A stretch of DNA of 64,000 nt from Streptomyces sp. NBC_00154 (GTDB lineage Bacteria > Actinomycetota > Actinomycetes > Streptomycetales > Streptomycetaceae), in NCBI RefSeq assembly GCF_026342835.1, contig NZ_JAPEMI010000001.1, forward strand, positions 6,330,501-6,394,500, given 5' to 3'. The notes beneath the pieces are model-generated. The model worked only from the letters and a program-made list of their open reading frames with translations. It made no database searches and had not been told where the DNA came from. Positions 25,061 through 34,601 of the stretch are shown here, piece after piece (position 1 is the first letter of the stretch; every line of letters starts with the position of its first letter). The position numbers and the translations under genes were made by a program.

Positions 25061-26204
25061 TCAGCGGCCGGGTAGGGACGAGGGACGGGTGGACGGCAGC
25101 GCGGGGCTTGCGGCCGAAACCTCTGACAGTTGCGCTGGGGCCGTGCGCTGGGCGGTCGGCGAGAGCGCGAGAGCAGCACTCACTCGCGGCGAGGCAGAGG
25201 CCGGCCGTGGAGGCACGCCGAGCTGATCCAGACGCGTGTCGATGGCGGCGAGCAGACTCGGGACACTGCCGCCGTGCCGGGCGTGGGGGGCCGTCAGGCT
25301 CCGAGTTGTAGATCACTTCGTGGACTGTGGAGTCGTCAGGATGCCCGCGGGTGACCAGCCAGCTCTCGGGGTATCCGGGTGGGTGGTCGGTTGACGGTTC
25401 CTGGGGTGGCGAGATGATCAGCAAGCTGCCGTCGGGGAGCACGGTGTGGACGATGTAGTCGCTGAGGCCGTACTCGACGGTGCACTCCAGGCCGCGCTGT
25501 CGGAGGGGGATGGTGAGGTGGCCGTACCCGTGCTCCCGTTCCGAGGCGCCGGCCGAGGCTTGCTGGGGGAAGGGTTTGCCGCCGGAGGCGGATCGAGCGA
25601 GAGCCGCCTGAGCGCGTTCGGCTTGCGAGGGTTGATCGGAATCCGCCCGGTTGGCCAAGTGATCGGCAGCTCGAGCAAGTGCCGGGCCCTGGAAGGACAA
25701 CTCGTCCGCATAGTGCCAGCTTGCGGAGTTGCGGATCTCCTGCGCATGGCTCGCGTAGATCTCCCGTGAGCCGGGGAGCGAGGCGTCCATGAGCGCCATG
25801 ACCTGGTCCCACTCATGCCGGATCTGGCCTGCTCGTTCCAGGGTGGTGTCGATTCCGCGCAGCCGCCGGAGGTCCTCGCTGATCGGTCCCTCGACGTAGT
25901 CGGTACCGCTCGCGGTGGCGCGGACGCCGGCCAGCACCTCGGGGCCGTGGGCGAGGAAGACCTCGACGTGTTTCCACGCTTCGGCGTCGCGTTTCACTTT
26001 GCCGTCCGCATAGCCCTTCTCGTCGATGGGCCAGCCGTCGTGGTCGCAGAAGGAGTCCGAGACCGCGTCCCAGGCATCGGACGCCTGCCTGATGCCGGCG
26101 GCGGCGGATGCCAGCGCCGGGACGTGCAGCCGCCACGCCAGGTGATCGGCGGTCGCCGGTGGCCAACTCGCTTGGGAAGCGGGGGAGCCGGAAGAAGTGG
26201 GCAC
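25061..26204 (-). pseudogene. Hypothetical conjugation-region protein, frameshifted near its end
   Basis: From GTG at 26204 (GAGGACC upstream) the product is helical, with AWDAVSDSFCDHDGWPIDEK, AQEIRNSASWHYADELSFQG and a beta part CTVEYGLSDYIVHTVLPDGS. After VHEVIYNSEPD the frame is disturbed at a run of six G (25285-25290). Removing one base gives SVPSLLAAIDTRLDQLGVPP and a stop at 25061, which reads as a natural C-terminus. The product would be about 380 residues. Function unknown; it is coded between VirB4-like and VirD4-like genes. Confidence 0.6.
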
Positions 26205-26299
26205 GTGCGGTCCTCGTTCCTGTGCCAGTGCATACCGCGAACGCGGCAGCGAATGGAGTGTGGGTGGTGGGAGGGAGCGGGAGCGTCGCTTTGCCAGCC

Positions 26300-26570
26300 G
26301 ACAGATGTGACCCGGACTGGGATGGGGGACAGGGGCTGCTGCTGCCGCTCGATGCGAGCGGGAGCGGTCTTGTGGCCGACGTTCTCCCCCACGAGATGCA
26401 GCTCTTCGCTGAGGTCGCTCGAGCGATCGGCGAGGGTGTCCAGCTCGGAGGCAATCCCTCGGGCTCCGTGGGTGCGGCGCCGCTCCGAGGCGGGTGACGA
26501 GCGTCTGGTGCAGCCGGGCCACTGCGCCGAAGTCCTCCGCGATTGCCCCGTGGAACAGTTCGGCGACTCC
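26300..26570 (-). pseudogene. Possible frameshifted small gene
   Basis: Protein-like text appears in two frames: VAELFHGAIAEDFGAVARLH followed by HQTLVTRLG in one, and GIASELDTLADRSSDLSEEL with HLVGENVGHKTAP in another. This suggests a helical protein broken by an indel near 26480. No start or stop could be fixed with confidence. Confidence 0.3.
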
Positions 26571-26693
26571 TCGAGTCGGGCTGCGGCGGCGCCGGGCTGA
26601 AGGCCGGAGCAGGGTCTCCCCTGCGGGTTCGGAAGTCTGCTGGCGTACGGTTGATGAAATGACACAAACATGACCAAAGAGGCGCTAGTTGAG

Positions 26694-28199
26694 CTATGTC
26701 GACATGCGGGCGTCGGTATCGAACAGCTCGCGCTCGACCGGGTGCAGGAGGTGCTGGGTTATGAAGCTCCGACCTGCGACTTTCCACAGGCCCCGGCCCT
26801 TGGTCAGAGCGGATACGGCCTGGGTCTCGACGCCGGTCAGGCCGAGCAGCGAAGCGGCGGCGGCGAGCTGGTCGGGCTCCTGGCGGTAGATGATGCGGGT
26901 GGAGCAGTCGGCCAGGAGGCCCTCGGCCAGCACCCGGCCGCGCGAGCCGGCGTCGCCTGCGCTGAGCAGGTCGCTGAGGCGGTGGATGACCATGAGGTTG
27001 GCGATACCGAGCCCGCGGGAGAGCTTCCACTGAGACTGCATGCGCTCCAGCAGGCCGACGTGCCGCATCACCCGCCATGCCTCGTCGTAGATGACCCAGC
27101 GTCGGCCGCCGTCCGGGTCGGCGAGCGCGCTCTCCATCCACGCCGAAGCACAGGTCATGGCCAGGACCAACGCGGTGTCGTCGCCGGAGCCACCGAGGCG
27201 GGAGAGGTCGATGGACAGCATCGGGGTGGTCGGGTCGAAGGCCACGGTCGAGGGCGCGTCGAACATGCCGCTCAGGTCGCCGTGCACCAGGCGTCGCAGG
27301 GCATGCGCGAGATCTTGCGCGGCGGGCCCCATGTGTCCGGCCTGGTCGCAGAGGGCTCGGTCGAGGCGCTCGGGTGAGCCGAGGGTGTGCGCGATCTCGC
27401 CGAGCAGCGGCACGGTGCCGCCGGCCTCGGCTTCCGTGACGACCAGGTCCAGCGCGAGGTCAAGGGCCGTGTGTTCCATCGGCTGGAGATCGCGCTTCAG
27501 TACGGTTCGAGCGAGGCTGGCCAGGAGCAGGAGGCGGCGTTTGCGGACCTCGGTCGACCAGTCGCTCTCGCTTACCGAGGCGGGCCGGGCCGGAGCGTCC
27601 AGGGGGTTCAGCCTGCCCGGGAGCCCCGGTCCCAGGGCGATGCTGTAGCCACCGAGGGCCTGTGCGACAGCCGTCCACTCCCCCTTGGGGTCGCAGGGAA
27701 CGTAGACCCGGTAGCCGTGAGCGATTGCCCGGGTGGCTATCGACTTGGCCAGCGCGGACTTGCCCATGCCGATGATCCCGGCCAGGACCGCGTTGGGATT
27801 GGTGAAGCCCTCGATCCGGCCGCTGCCGTACAGCGAGAACGGGTCGTAACAGAACGCGGCCTCCGCGTGGACATCGCGGCCGATGAAGATGCCCTCCGCG
27901 CCCAGTCCGCCTTCCGCCAGGAAGGGATAGGCGCCGCTGACGGTGGCGGTGGTCATCCGGTGGGCAGGCAGGCCGAGCTTGCCGCCGCGTGCCGAGGAGG
28001 AGCCGGGGCGTCCGGACGGCGGGTAGGTCGGCCGCAGCTCCGGGTCGAGGGTCTCCTCGTCGCGGCGCTTGGGCGGGGCCCCGGCGAGGCGGGCTTGGCG
28101 GCGGGCCTCGGCGAAACCGGTGCGGGCGGCTCGCTGCTCGGCGCGTGATGCCTTGCGGGGGACGAACAGGTGGGAGGCGCTGGCGCGGGTGCGCGGCAT
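26694..28199 (-). CDS. VirB4-like conjugation ATPase
   Basis: 501 residues from ATG at 28199. Walker A GIIGMGKSALAK at 141-152, then GYRVYVPCDPKGEWTAVAQA and GLPGRLNPLDAPA. Walker B RRWVIYDEAWRVM lies near 368-380, with SRGLGIANLMVIHRLSDLLS after it. These are the hallmarks of the VirB4/TraC ATPase that powers type IV secretion. The usual N-terminal partner domain of VirB4 is absent here and seems to be supplied by the SCO6880-like gene upstream, a split typical of actinomycete systems. It belongs to the minus-strand conjugation operon. Confidence 0.8.
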   Translation of the reverse strand: MPRTRASASHLFVPRKASRAEQRAARTGFAEARRQARLAGAPPKRRDEETLDPELRPTYPPSGRPGSSSARGGKLGLPAHRMTTATVSGAYPFLAEGGLGAEGIFIGRDVHAEAAFCYDPFSLYGSGRIEGFTNPNAVLAGIIGMGKSALAKSIATRAIAHGYRVYVPCDPKGEWTAVAQALGGYSIALGPGLPGRLNPLDAPARPASVSESDWSTEVRKRRLLLLASLARTVLKRDLQPMEHTALDLALDLVVTEAEAGGTVPLLGEIAHTLGSPERLDRALCDQAGHMGPAAQDLAHALRRLVHGDLSGMFDAPSTVAFDPTTPMLSIDLSRLGGSGDDTALVLAMTCASAWMESALADPDGGRRWVIYDEAWRVMRHVGLLERMQSQWKLSRGLGIANLMVIHRLSDLLSAGDAGSRGRVLAEGLLADCSTRIIYRQEPDQLAAAASLLGLTGVETQAVSALTKGRGLWKVAGRSFITQHLLHPVERELFDTDARMST

Positions 28200-28225
28200 G
28201 AATGTTTCTCCAGACGGGAGGAGGG

Positions 28226-28678
28226 TCAGTGGCGGATGAGGCCGGTGAACGGTGCGTGCAGGTCGGCGGGGGTGGTGCGGCGGCGTACGAGGTGCGCGGT
28301 TCGCTGGTGGCGCTGGCAGATGGTCAGCTCAGGTGCCCCTTCGGGCAGGCCGGCCTGGCACGCCTCGCGTTCGGGTACCTCGCCGGAGTCCGGCTGAGGT
28401 GCCGCGTGGTAGGCGGCGTGGACGTAGTCGGCGGCCTGCCAGATTCGTGTACGGGCGGCGCGGAGCTGGTCGCCTTCGATCGGGACGAGCTGTCCGGTGC
28501 GGGCGGCGTGGGCGTCGAGCAGGCCGTGCAGCGAGACGAGGTGGCAGTGCAGGACGTCCAGCTCGGCGCGGGTGGTGACGAGCGGGCCACTGGGGATGTT
28601 GAGCGCGCGGTGGAAGTCGAGCGCGGCGGTGGCGAAGGGCACGAAGTCCTGCGCGGTCGGGCTGGCGGTGCGGGACAT
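28226..28678 (-). CDS. Hypothetical conjugation-operon protein
   Basis: 150 residues from ATG at 28678 (MSRTASPTAQDFVPFATAAL). The protein is helical with several His (ELDVLHCHLVSLHGLLDAHA) and ends in a basic Arg-rich segment (QRTAHLVRRRTTPADLHAPF). It lies between the SCO6880-like and VirB4-like genes, 26 bases before the latter. Small proteins with this FVPFATAALDFHRAL start recur in Streptomyces conjugation loci. Function unknown. Confidence 0.65.
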   Translation of the reverse strand: MSRTASPTAQDFVPFATAALDFHRALNIPSGPLVTTRAELDVLHCHLVSLHGLLDAHAARTGQLVPIEGDQLRAARTRIWQAADYVHAAYHAAPQPDSGEVPEREACQAGLPEGAPELTICQRHQRTAHLVRRRTTPADLHAPFTGLIRH

Positions 28679-28712
28679 GGAGGTGCTCTTTCCGACGGAG
28701 GGAAGGCCGGCA

Positions 28713-30185
28713 TCAGACGGTGAGGCCGAGCGGCATGGCTGCGGCGGTGAACGCTTCGGCCTGCTGCCAGGTGAGCGGCCGGAGGTCGAGCTGGGCGCCG
28801 ACGGCCGCGGTCTCCACGACCGCGCAGGCGGAACGAAGCTCCTCCTCGGAGTCGGCCGAGACGGTCAGCAGGCCGGTCAGGGCGACATCCGCGTGGCCCG
28901 CGATGAGCTGGCGCTCACGGGACTTGATGTCCTGGTACTCGATCGAGTCCGCCTCGGAGTCGACCTGGCCGCGCCGGGCTCGCTCGGCGGCGTCGGCGAT
29001 CACGGTGGCCTTCTTGCGCTGGACGTCGCGCAGGGCGGCGTCCAGGCCCTTCGGCTCGTACGACAGCGACAGGGTCCGCCGCACACCGGCCGTGAATAGG
29101 AGTTGGTGCAGAAAGCCCGCCGACGTTTCGGTACGGGGCCAGTTCTCCACCCAGTACGTGGAGTGGACGGCCGAGTCGGTCGCGATGTGGTCCGACTTCT
29201 CGACGACCACGACCGGGCCGGCAGCGGCGGGCTCGGCCTCCGGACGCCCCGATGAAGACCAGCGGTCCAGCGCGGCGAGGGCATGGGGGTCGTAGGCGGT
29301 TCGCACGACGGCCGCGATCTCGCGGGCGGTGAGCCAGCCAGTGGGGTTGAGCCCGGCGGTGCGCGCGGCCTGGTCGAAGGTCGAGGTCAGCTGCGCCAGG
29401 ACGCTGAAGGCCCCGGTCAGACCGCCTCCGGCCTGGTTGATCAGGCGTCGCGCGGCCCTGGCGTCCAGCGAGATGGCGACGTACGCCTCGTGCGGAGCGG
29501 CAGCCGGTCCTGCGCTTTGGAGCAGCTCGCCGTAGATCGCGCCGGCTACCGGGGCGTCGGGTCGGCCGTGCTCCTCCCAGTACCGGCGAAGAGTGTCGCC
29601 GGAGTCCGGGACGGTGCGTTCGATCACCTGGACGCGGGCGACCTGCCCGGTGCGGGCCAGCGCGGCAAGCGCGCGTCCCCAGCCGTTGACGGTGGCGTTC
29701 TGGGTGCCCGGGTCGAGCAGCGCGTAGGCGTGGGAGGAGACCTTGACGATGGCGGTCAGGGTGCCGGTGTGGGGGTTGTGGACCGCACCGTACCGGCGGT
29801 CGGGGGCGGTGACCACGCGCAGGCTGGCGGCGGTGCCGGGCAGGTGGAGGAGTCCTTCGAGGACCGGGCGGCGGGAAGGCCGGGCGAGCCAGACCAGCTG
29901 GCCCCGCGCACGGCGGAGCGCGTAGCGGGCGACGACCGGAGCCCAGTCGGCGAGGGCCCGGCCTTGGTGGCGGACGAAGACGAGCAGGGCGACGGCGGCC
30001 CACAGCGGGATGAGTTCGAGAGCGCCGACCACGCCACGGCTGAGGATGGCGGCGAGGAGGAGCAGGCCGGTGAGGCTCACGGCGATCAGTTGCGGGGCGG
30101 TCAGGCCGAGCAGGATGCCGCGCCTGCTGCGGTGCGGGAATTTCACGGTGGCGGTGGTGGCTTCGGCTTGGGGCTTGGCGGACAT
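28713..30185 (-). CDS. SCO6880-family conjugation protein
   Basis: 490 residues from ATG at 30185. Two membrane segments near the N-terminus (GLTAPQLIAVSLTGLLLLAA and VGALELIPLWAAVALLVFV, about residues 28-72, a PrgI-like arrangement) are followed by a large cytoplasmic part with YGAVHNPHTGTLTAIVKVSS, WGRALAALARTGQVARVQVI and YVAISLDARAARRLINQAGG. This matches the SCO6880 family and resembles the N-terminal half of VirB4-type proteins; no Walker motifs are present. It probably acts with the VirB4-like ATPase at the inner membrane. Confidence 0.75.
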   Translation of the reverse strand: MSAKPQAEATTATVKFPHRSRRGILLGLTAPQLIAVSLTGLLLLAAILSRGVVGALELIPLWAAVALLVFVRHQGRALADWAPVVARYALRRARGQLVWLARPSRRPVLEGLLHLPGTAASLRVVTAPDRRYGAVHNPHTGTLTAIVKVSSHAYALLDPGTQNATVNGWGRALAALARTGQVARVQVIERTVPDSGDTLRRYWEEHGRPDAPVAGAIYGELLQSAGPAAAPHEAYVAISLDARAARRLINQAGGGLTGAFSVLAQLTSTFDQAARTAGLNPTGWLTAREIAAVVRTAYDPHALAALDRWSSSGRPEAEPAAAGPVVVVEKSDHIATDSAVHSTYWVENWPRTETSAGFLHQLLFTAGVRRTLSLSYEPKGLDAALRDVQRKKATVIADAAERARRGQVDSEADSIEYQDIKSRERQLIAGHADVALTGLLTVSADSEEELRSACAVVETAAVGAQLDLRPLTWQQAEAFTAAAMPLGLTV

Positions 30186-30224
30186 GGTGGTTCCAGACGG
30201 TGGGAGCGGGTGGAGGGCGAGGGG

Positions 30225-30247
30225 CGCGGCGCTCTTCTGGAGGTCAT
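30225..30247 (-). repeat. Leader repeat shared with 23715-23737
   Basis: Minus-strand ATG at 30247, with GGAG upstream, opens a short frame MTSRRAPRPSPSTRSHRLEP that overlaps the start of the SCO6880-like gene in another frame. The first 23 bases match the VirD4 leader at 21 positions. Confidence 0.5.
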
Positions 30248-30334
30248 GGCAGGGCTCCGTTTCTGGTGATCGATGGTGGTACGGGGTACGGGGGGCGGGC
30301 CGTGGGATGCAGCCCGCCCCCCGGCTGTGGTTGG

Positions 30335-31762
30335 TCAGGACCCCGAAGGCGGCTGGTTGGGGTACGCCCAGCTCGTCGGCGTCGGCGAACCGGTTGCCGA
30401 CGGCCCCGTGGAAGGCGGCGGCGGTGCGGCAGGGCTGCTCGTTCCCCCGGGTGCGGGGCCGGCCGGCGGCGCGCCATCGACGCGGGTCATGTTGCCCGGA
30501 ACGGACGCGCCGGCGAGCTGACCAGCACCGCTGGAGGCACCCGGGGCACTCCCTTCGGGGTCCCCTGTTTCGCCTTCGCTGGGCCGGGTGATGAGCGACG
30601 GGATGCCGGGGTGCCGGATCAGGGCGCGGCCCTTGTCGCCGGAGGCGTTCGGGTCTTCGCCGTACCGGAAGCTGGTCTGCGCCTTGGGCGGTCCGGCGTC
30701 GATCCCTTCCTTGCTGAGGTTGCCGCCGGAGGGGTTGATTCCGGAGGCGACACCGTCGGTGCCTGCGCCGGGGACCTGGCTCGGACCCTGTGGAGCAGGG
30801 GTGCCGGTGCCGGCCTGCATCGCCAGGCTGCCCGCGGTCTTCGCGGCCCCTGCGGCGACTGCCATGCCGGCGACGCCGGCGCGGTGCACGTCGTCGTGGC
30901 CACCGCCGTCGCTCGCCCAGTGGATGAACTTGTAGGTGGCGTACGGGCACAGCAGGACCAGAACCATCACGACGATGCCTGCCATCGCATCGGACAGGGC
31001 GGCCATTCCGTCCGTGGCGTCGGACTTGCCCATCGCCGAGACACCGATCAGGAAGACCACGGTCATCAGCAGTTTCGACACGACGAGGGTGGCGGTGGCC
31101 TCGATCCAACCGCGCCGCCATCGCTTGGCGACCTCCCAGCCGCCGCCGGCGCCGGCGAAGACGGCGAGGGCGACCATGATCAGGACGCCGACCTTGCGGG
31201 CGACCATCACGCCCCAGTACAGGAACGCGCCGATCGCGCATCCGAGGGCGACCAGGGCTGGGACTCCCCAGCCGAGGCCGTACATCGCCCCCAGTTGGTT
31301 GACCTTTACCGCACGGCGGATCGCGTCGTCGACTGAGCTGTTGGCTGCCTGGAAGAGACCGTCGGACAAGGCGTCGACCACGGTGATGGCGACGGAGGTG
31401 AAGGCGATGGCGCAGAAGCTGAACAGGACGCCGGTCATGGTGCCGATCGCGGCTTGGGCCAGGGCGCGTTCGTCCCGGCGCCAGGCCGCGGACATCAACT
31501 GGATACAGAACGTGCCGACGGTCAGTGCGAGCCCGATGGGCAGCAGCAGTTCGTAGTTGTCCCGGAACCATCCGGCGTTGAGATCGATGGCGGTGGTCGC
31601 GTTGACGGCCTTCGCGGCGAGATCCGCCGCGCTGGCGGCCAGTTCGCCCGCCGACTTCGCGATCCATGCCCCGATGCCGTCGGTGACGGCCCCGGCGGGG
31701 TTAGTAGCGAAGTCAACAGCACCGCACACCTTGTCCATCAACGGAAAGTCGCAGACTCCCAT
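30335..31762 (-). CDS. VirB6-like polytopic membrane protein (SCO6881-like)
   Basis: 475 residues from ATG at 31762. Five or more membrane segments lie between residues 65 and 290, for example LLLPIGLALTVGTFCIQLMS, GVLFSFCAIAFTSVAITVVD, VPALVALGCAIGAFLYWGVM, LLMTVVFLIGVSAMG and GIVVMVLVLLCPYATYKFIH. The last 170 residues are Gly/Pro/Ser-rich and disordered. This is the VirB6/TrbL-type channel component in actinomycete conjugation clusters. It is adjacent to the SCO6880-like gene in the order seen in S. coelicolor. Confidence 0.75.
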   Translation of the reverse strand: MGVCDFPLMDKVCGAVDFATNPAGAVTDGIGAWIAKSAGELAASAADLAAKAVNATTAIDLNAGWFRDNYELLLPIGLALTVGTFCIQLMSAAWRRDERALAQAAIGTMTGVLFSFCAIAFTSVAITVVDALSDGLFQAANSSVDDAIRRAVKVNQLGAMYGLGWGVPALVALGCAIGAFLYWGVMVARKVGVLIMVALAVFAGAGGGWEVAKRWRRGWIEATATLVVSKLLMTVVFLIGVSAMGKSDATDGMAALSDAMAGIVVMVLVLLCPYATYKFIHWASDGGGHDDVHRAGVAGMAVAAGAAKTAGSLAMQAGTGTPAPQGPSQVPGAGTDGVASGINPSGGNLSKEGIDAGPPKAQTSFRYGEDPNASGDKGRALIRHPGIPSLITRPSEGETGDPEGSAPGASSGAGQLAGASVPGNMTRVDGAPPAGPAPGGTSSPAAPPPPSTGPSATGSPTPTSWAYPNQPPSGS

Positions 31763-31789
31763 GGCAATACCTCCCTTCTGGATTGGGGG

Positions 31790-32479
31790 TCAGGGCGCGA
31801 CGGACGGCATGACGCCGGCCAAGGCGCAGGGATGGGAGGGGCGGCACTGGACCGCGAGGGTGGTGACGCGGTTCTCCGCGCCGCCGGTGGGTGAGCTGTT
31901 CCAGGCGATCGACTGCTTACCGGAGACGGTCACGGCGTAGATGTACGCCTGCGTGATCGTCCCGGGACTCGCCTGAAGGGCCTGGGTGAACGAATCCGGG
32001 AAGTGCCCCTCGTTCACGATGGCGGTGGCGAACTGGCCGTTGGCGGCCAGTTCCTTCCACAGCACGGGCGAGGGAACTACCGTGTCGACCGAAGCGGGGT
32101 CGGCGTACTTGGTCTCAGTGGTCAGCCACCCGTGCAGGGCAGTCAGCAGCTCTGCCTGGGAGTACGCACGGGTGTCATAGGACCACAGCGCCGCAGCGGC
32201 TGCCTTCCCGAACGCGATCGGGTCGTGGGTGTTCGCGGGAGCCGGGAGGGCGCTGGGGCGCGTACTCGGCGAGGGCGACCCGGAGGGCAAAGGGGCAGGG
32301 AAGGAAGGGGCGGCCGAACCCGCACGCGGCACAGGTTCCTTGGAAGGGGTCCTACCATCGCGGGTGAGATAGGCGGCCAGGCCAGCGAGGGCGACGAGCA
32401 CCACCAGGACGGCGGTGCCGAGCAGCGCCCGGCGGCGCACGCGGGATGCGCCGCCGGGGATCGTGGAGCGGGGAGACAT
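31790..32479 (-). CDS. VirB8-like bitopic conjugation protein
   Basis: 229 residues from ATG at 32479, overlapping the stop of the upstream gene (TGATG). A basic N-terminus, one membrane segment (ALLGTAVLVVLVALAGLAAY, about 18-38), a Pro/Ser linker and an exported domain of about 140 residues (FGKAAAAALWSYDTRAYSQA, ITQAYIYAVTVSGKQSIAW) fit the NTF2-like VirB8/TcpC scaffold. The family call rests on topology and context more than on sequence. Confidence 0.55.
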   Translation of the reverse strand: MSPRSTIPGGASRVRRRALLGTAVLVVLVALAGLAAYLTRDGRTPSKEPVPRAGSAAPSFPAPLPSGSPSPSTRPSALPAPANTHDPIAFGKAAAAALWSYDTRAYSQAELLTALHGWLTTETKYADPASVDTVVPSPVLWKELAANGQFATAIVNEGHFPDSFTQALQASPGTITQAYIYAVTVSGKQSIAWNSSPTGGAENRVTTLAVQCRPSHPCALAGVMPSVAP

Positions 32480-32787
32480 CAGTGGACCTGCGTCCCCAGC
32501 GTGCTGAAGAACGCGACCACGCCGTTCGCGGCACCCAGCAGGAGGGCCGCGCCGGCGCTGACCAGCACGCCCTTCTTGCCGTTGGCCTCGGCCTGGTGGC
32601 CGCCGGAGTGGTGGCCCCAGGCCCACACGCCCGCGCTGACGGCGAGCGCGCCGACTGCGGCGATGATCCCGAAGAGGTTGATGGAGCCCATCACCTGCTT
32701 GAGGACGGCGAGGCCCGGCAGCCCGCCCCCATTCGGCGTGATGCCGGGATCGTAGGCGAGCTGAACGACCGCGTCGGCGAGAAACAT
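32479..32787 (-). CDS. DUF6112-like small membrane protein, possible pilin
   Basis: 102 residues from ATG at 32787. Two membrane helices (INLFGIIAAVGALAVSAGVW and GVLVSAGAALLLGAANGVVA) are joined by a polar loop with GHHSGGHQAEANGKKG. Size and topology match DUF6112 proteins of actinomycete conjugation clusters and VirB2/TrbC pilins. It starts the block that continues into the VirB8-like gene with a one-base stop/start overlap. Confidence 0.65.
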   Translation of the reverse strand: MFLADAVVQLAYDPGITPNGGGLPGLAVLKQVMGSINLFGIIAAVGALAVSAGVWAWGHHSGGHQAEANGKKGVLVSAGAALLLGAANGVVAFFSTLGTQVH

Positions 32788-32876
32788 TGGGAACTCCAGT
32801 TCGATTCAGTGCACGCCAAAGCCCGAGAGGGCGGAGCGGCGGGACAAGAAAGAGGGGGGGAAGTGGGAAGCGCCGG

Positions 32877-34022
32877 TCAGACGACTCGGCGGGCCGCGAG
32901 GACCTGCGATTTCCAGGACTTGAGGGGCGCGATGCGCACTACGTCACCGGTATGCGGGGCGTGGATGATCAGGCCCTGGCCGATGAACATGCCGACGTGT
33001 TCAGGGACTTCGGCCGTCCCCTCGGTGAAAACAAGGTCACCCGGCCGGAGCGCGTCGGCCGATATCGCCTTGCCGTCCTTGACCTGCGTGTACGTCGTCC
33101 GTGTCAGGGTGACCCCGGCGGCCTTGTACGACTGCTGCATCAGTGAGGAGCAGTCACACCGGCCCATGGGGTCGGAACCATATGAGTCGGTACAGGTCCC
33201 GCCCCACTGATACGGCGTGTCGAGCTGGCCGAGTGCCCAGCGGATCGCCGTCTGAACCTTCGGTGGAAAGCCGGCCGGGATCTTGTATCCGGCGGGCACC
33301 GCACCGGGCGGGATGGATCCGAAGCCGGTTCCGTCCCCGCCGGTCGCACAACCGTCCGCAGTACTGGGCGAAGGGCTGCCGGTGCCGGCCGAGCCGGACG
33401 GCGAAGGGCTCGGCGACGCACCGCTGGTCTTCGACAGCAGGGGCTCGATGGCCTGCTGCAAGGCAGTGGCCAGGGGCTCCCACTTGGCGTACGCCTCCGG
33501 GAAGCCAGACCTCTGCACCGCCTGGGCGGCCTGGGTGACAGAAAGGGACTGCCAGCCCGAGACCTTCTCCAGCGCCTCGTAGAACTTCGTCGAGGAGTGC
33601 ACCGGGTCGAGGATCTCGTTCGCGGTGCCCCAGCCCTGCGACGGGCGCTGCTGGAACAAACCCAGCGAGTCACGGTCGCCATAGGTCAGGTTCCGCAGGC
33701 CGCTCTCTTGCAGGGCGGTCGACAGAGCCACTATCTGCCCCCGGGCCGGGATGTTCATCGCGACGCCGGTGGCCTGGATGGTCTTGGCGTTGGGCACTTG
33801 CTCGGCCGGGCCGTCCAGGCCCGGCACGGAGACCGTCCCCTTGCCGCCGCCCTCCAGGATCGCCGTCACCTGAGCGGCAACGGCCGAGGCATCAACAGCC
33901 TGTGTACCGCCGGTCGAGCAGGAGGCCGAAGCACTCCCGGCCCCGATGGCGAGGATCGGGACGGCCAGCAGCAGCGGACCTGAGGCGAAGAAACCGACGA
34001 CGGCTCCGGTGGTCTTCTTCAT
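32877..34022 (-). CDS. NlpC/P60 (C40) peptidoglycan hydrolase of the conjugation system
   Basis: 381 residues from ATG at 34022. It has a signal or anchor (GFFASGPLLLAVPILAIGAG, 10-29), a helical domain with SLGLFQQRPSQGWGTANEIL (119-138) resembling the lysozyme-like modules beside such enzymes, a Ser/Pro linker (200-220) and a C-terminal NlpC/P60 domain. Catalytic residues: Cys291 in CDCSSLMQQSYK, His342 in EHVGMFIG and a polar residue or His354 in IIHAPHTGD. It opens the cell wall for the transfer channel. The ATG overlaps the stop of a 28-residue leader. Confidence 0.85.
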   Translation of the reverse strand: MKKTTGAVVGFFASGPLLLAVPILAIGAGSASASCSTGGTQAVDASAVAAQVTAILEGGGKGTVSVPGLDGPAEQVPNAKTIQATGVAMNIPARGQIVALSTALQESGLRNLTYGDRDSLGLFQQRPSQGWGTANEILDPVHSSTKFYEALEKVSGWQSLSVTQAAQAVQRSGFPEAYAKWEPLATALQQAIEPLLSKTSGASPSPSPSGSAGTGSPSPSTADGCATGGDGTGFGSIPPGAVPAGYKIPAGFPPKVQTAIRWALGQLDTPYQWGGTCTDSYGSDPMGRCDCSSLMQQSYKAAGVTLTRTTYTQVKDGKAISADALRPGDLVFTEGTAEVPEHVGMFIGQGLIIHAPHTGDVVRIAPLKSWKSQVLAARRVV

Positions 34023-34105
34023 CGCCGCCTCCGTTTGCCGGGGCGGACAGCCCGGCCGGGCAACGGGGCTGGGTCAGGGCGTGGGCGTATCAGGGCGTGC
34101 TGCAT
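34019..34105 (-). CDS. 28-residue leader peptide
   Basis: ATG at 34105 with GAGGAG before it; product MQHALIRPRPDPAPLPGRAV ending in four Arg. Its TGA overlaps the ATG of the NlpC/P60 gene (ATGA). This is probably a translation-coupling leader at the head of the conjugation operon. Confidence 0.4.
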   Translation of the reverse strand: MQHALIRPRPDPAPLPGRAVRPGKRRRR

Positions 34106-34601
34106 CGCAGCGGCTCCTCGTGGTTCGTAGGAGGCGCGGTGCCGACTTCTCGTGCAAAGCCGCCGGCACCACGCTGATGTGAATCCGCTTCTCAGGGCGG
34201 GCCGGGGTTAGGGGAGTTGGTAGCTCCCGGATGTCGGTCGCAGGTCAGGCGCGGCAGCCAGCCGCGCTCGTAATCTCAGGCGGTACACCGGTCCTCCTCG
34301 CGGGCTTCGGGAACGGTGGGTCAACGTGCCTGCCGGGCCGGACTCTTGGACGCGGAAACGCGGATCAGCACAGGTCAGCGGGGGTGGAGCCGGGCTCCGT
34401 CTCGGTGACACGGCGAGACAGTAGACCGGGATTCCGGCCGCACCAAACGGCCGTCGAACCGGACCCGGAGTACGACACGGGCTCATTAGGTGCGGCCGGA
34501 AAACGCGGCTAACGTCCGGCGCAACCCCGTTCCGAACAGCCGCTGTTGAGCGCCGTCCGGAGTGGGCCCAGTCCCGTCGTGCCCTGAAAGAGGCCCTGCA
34601 C
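34106..34601. other. Non-coding boundary between conjugation region and defence island
   Basis: About 500 bases with no convincing gene. It must contain the minus-strand promoter of the conjugation operon and the plus-strand promoter of the methyltransferase, but no clear -35/-10 pair was found. It marks the change from transfer genes to defence genes. Confidence 0.5.
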
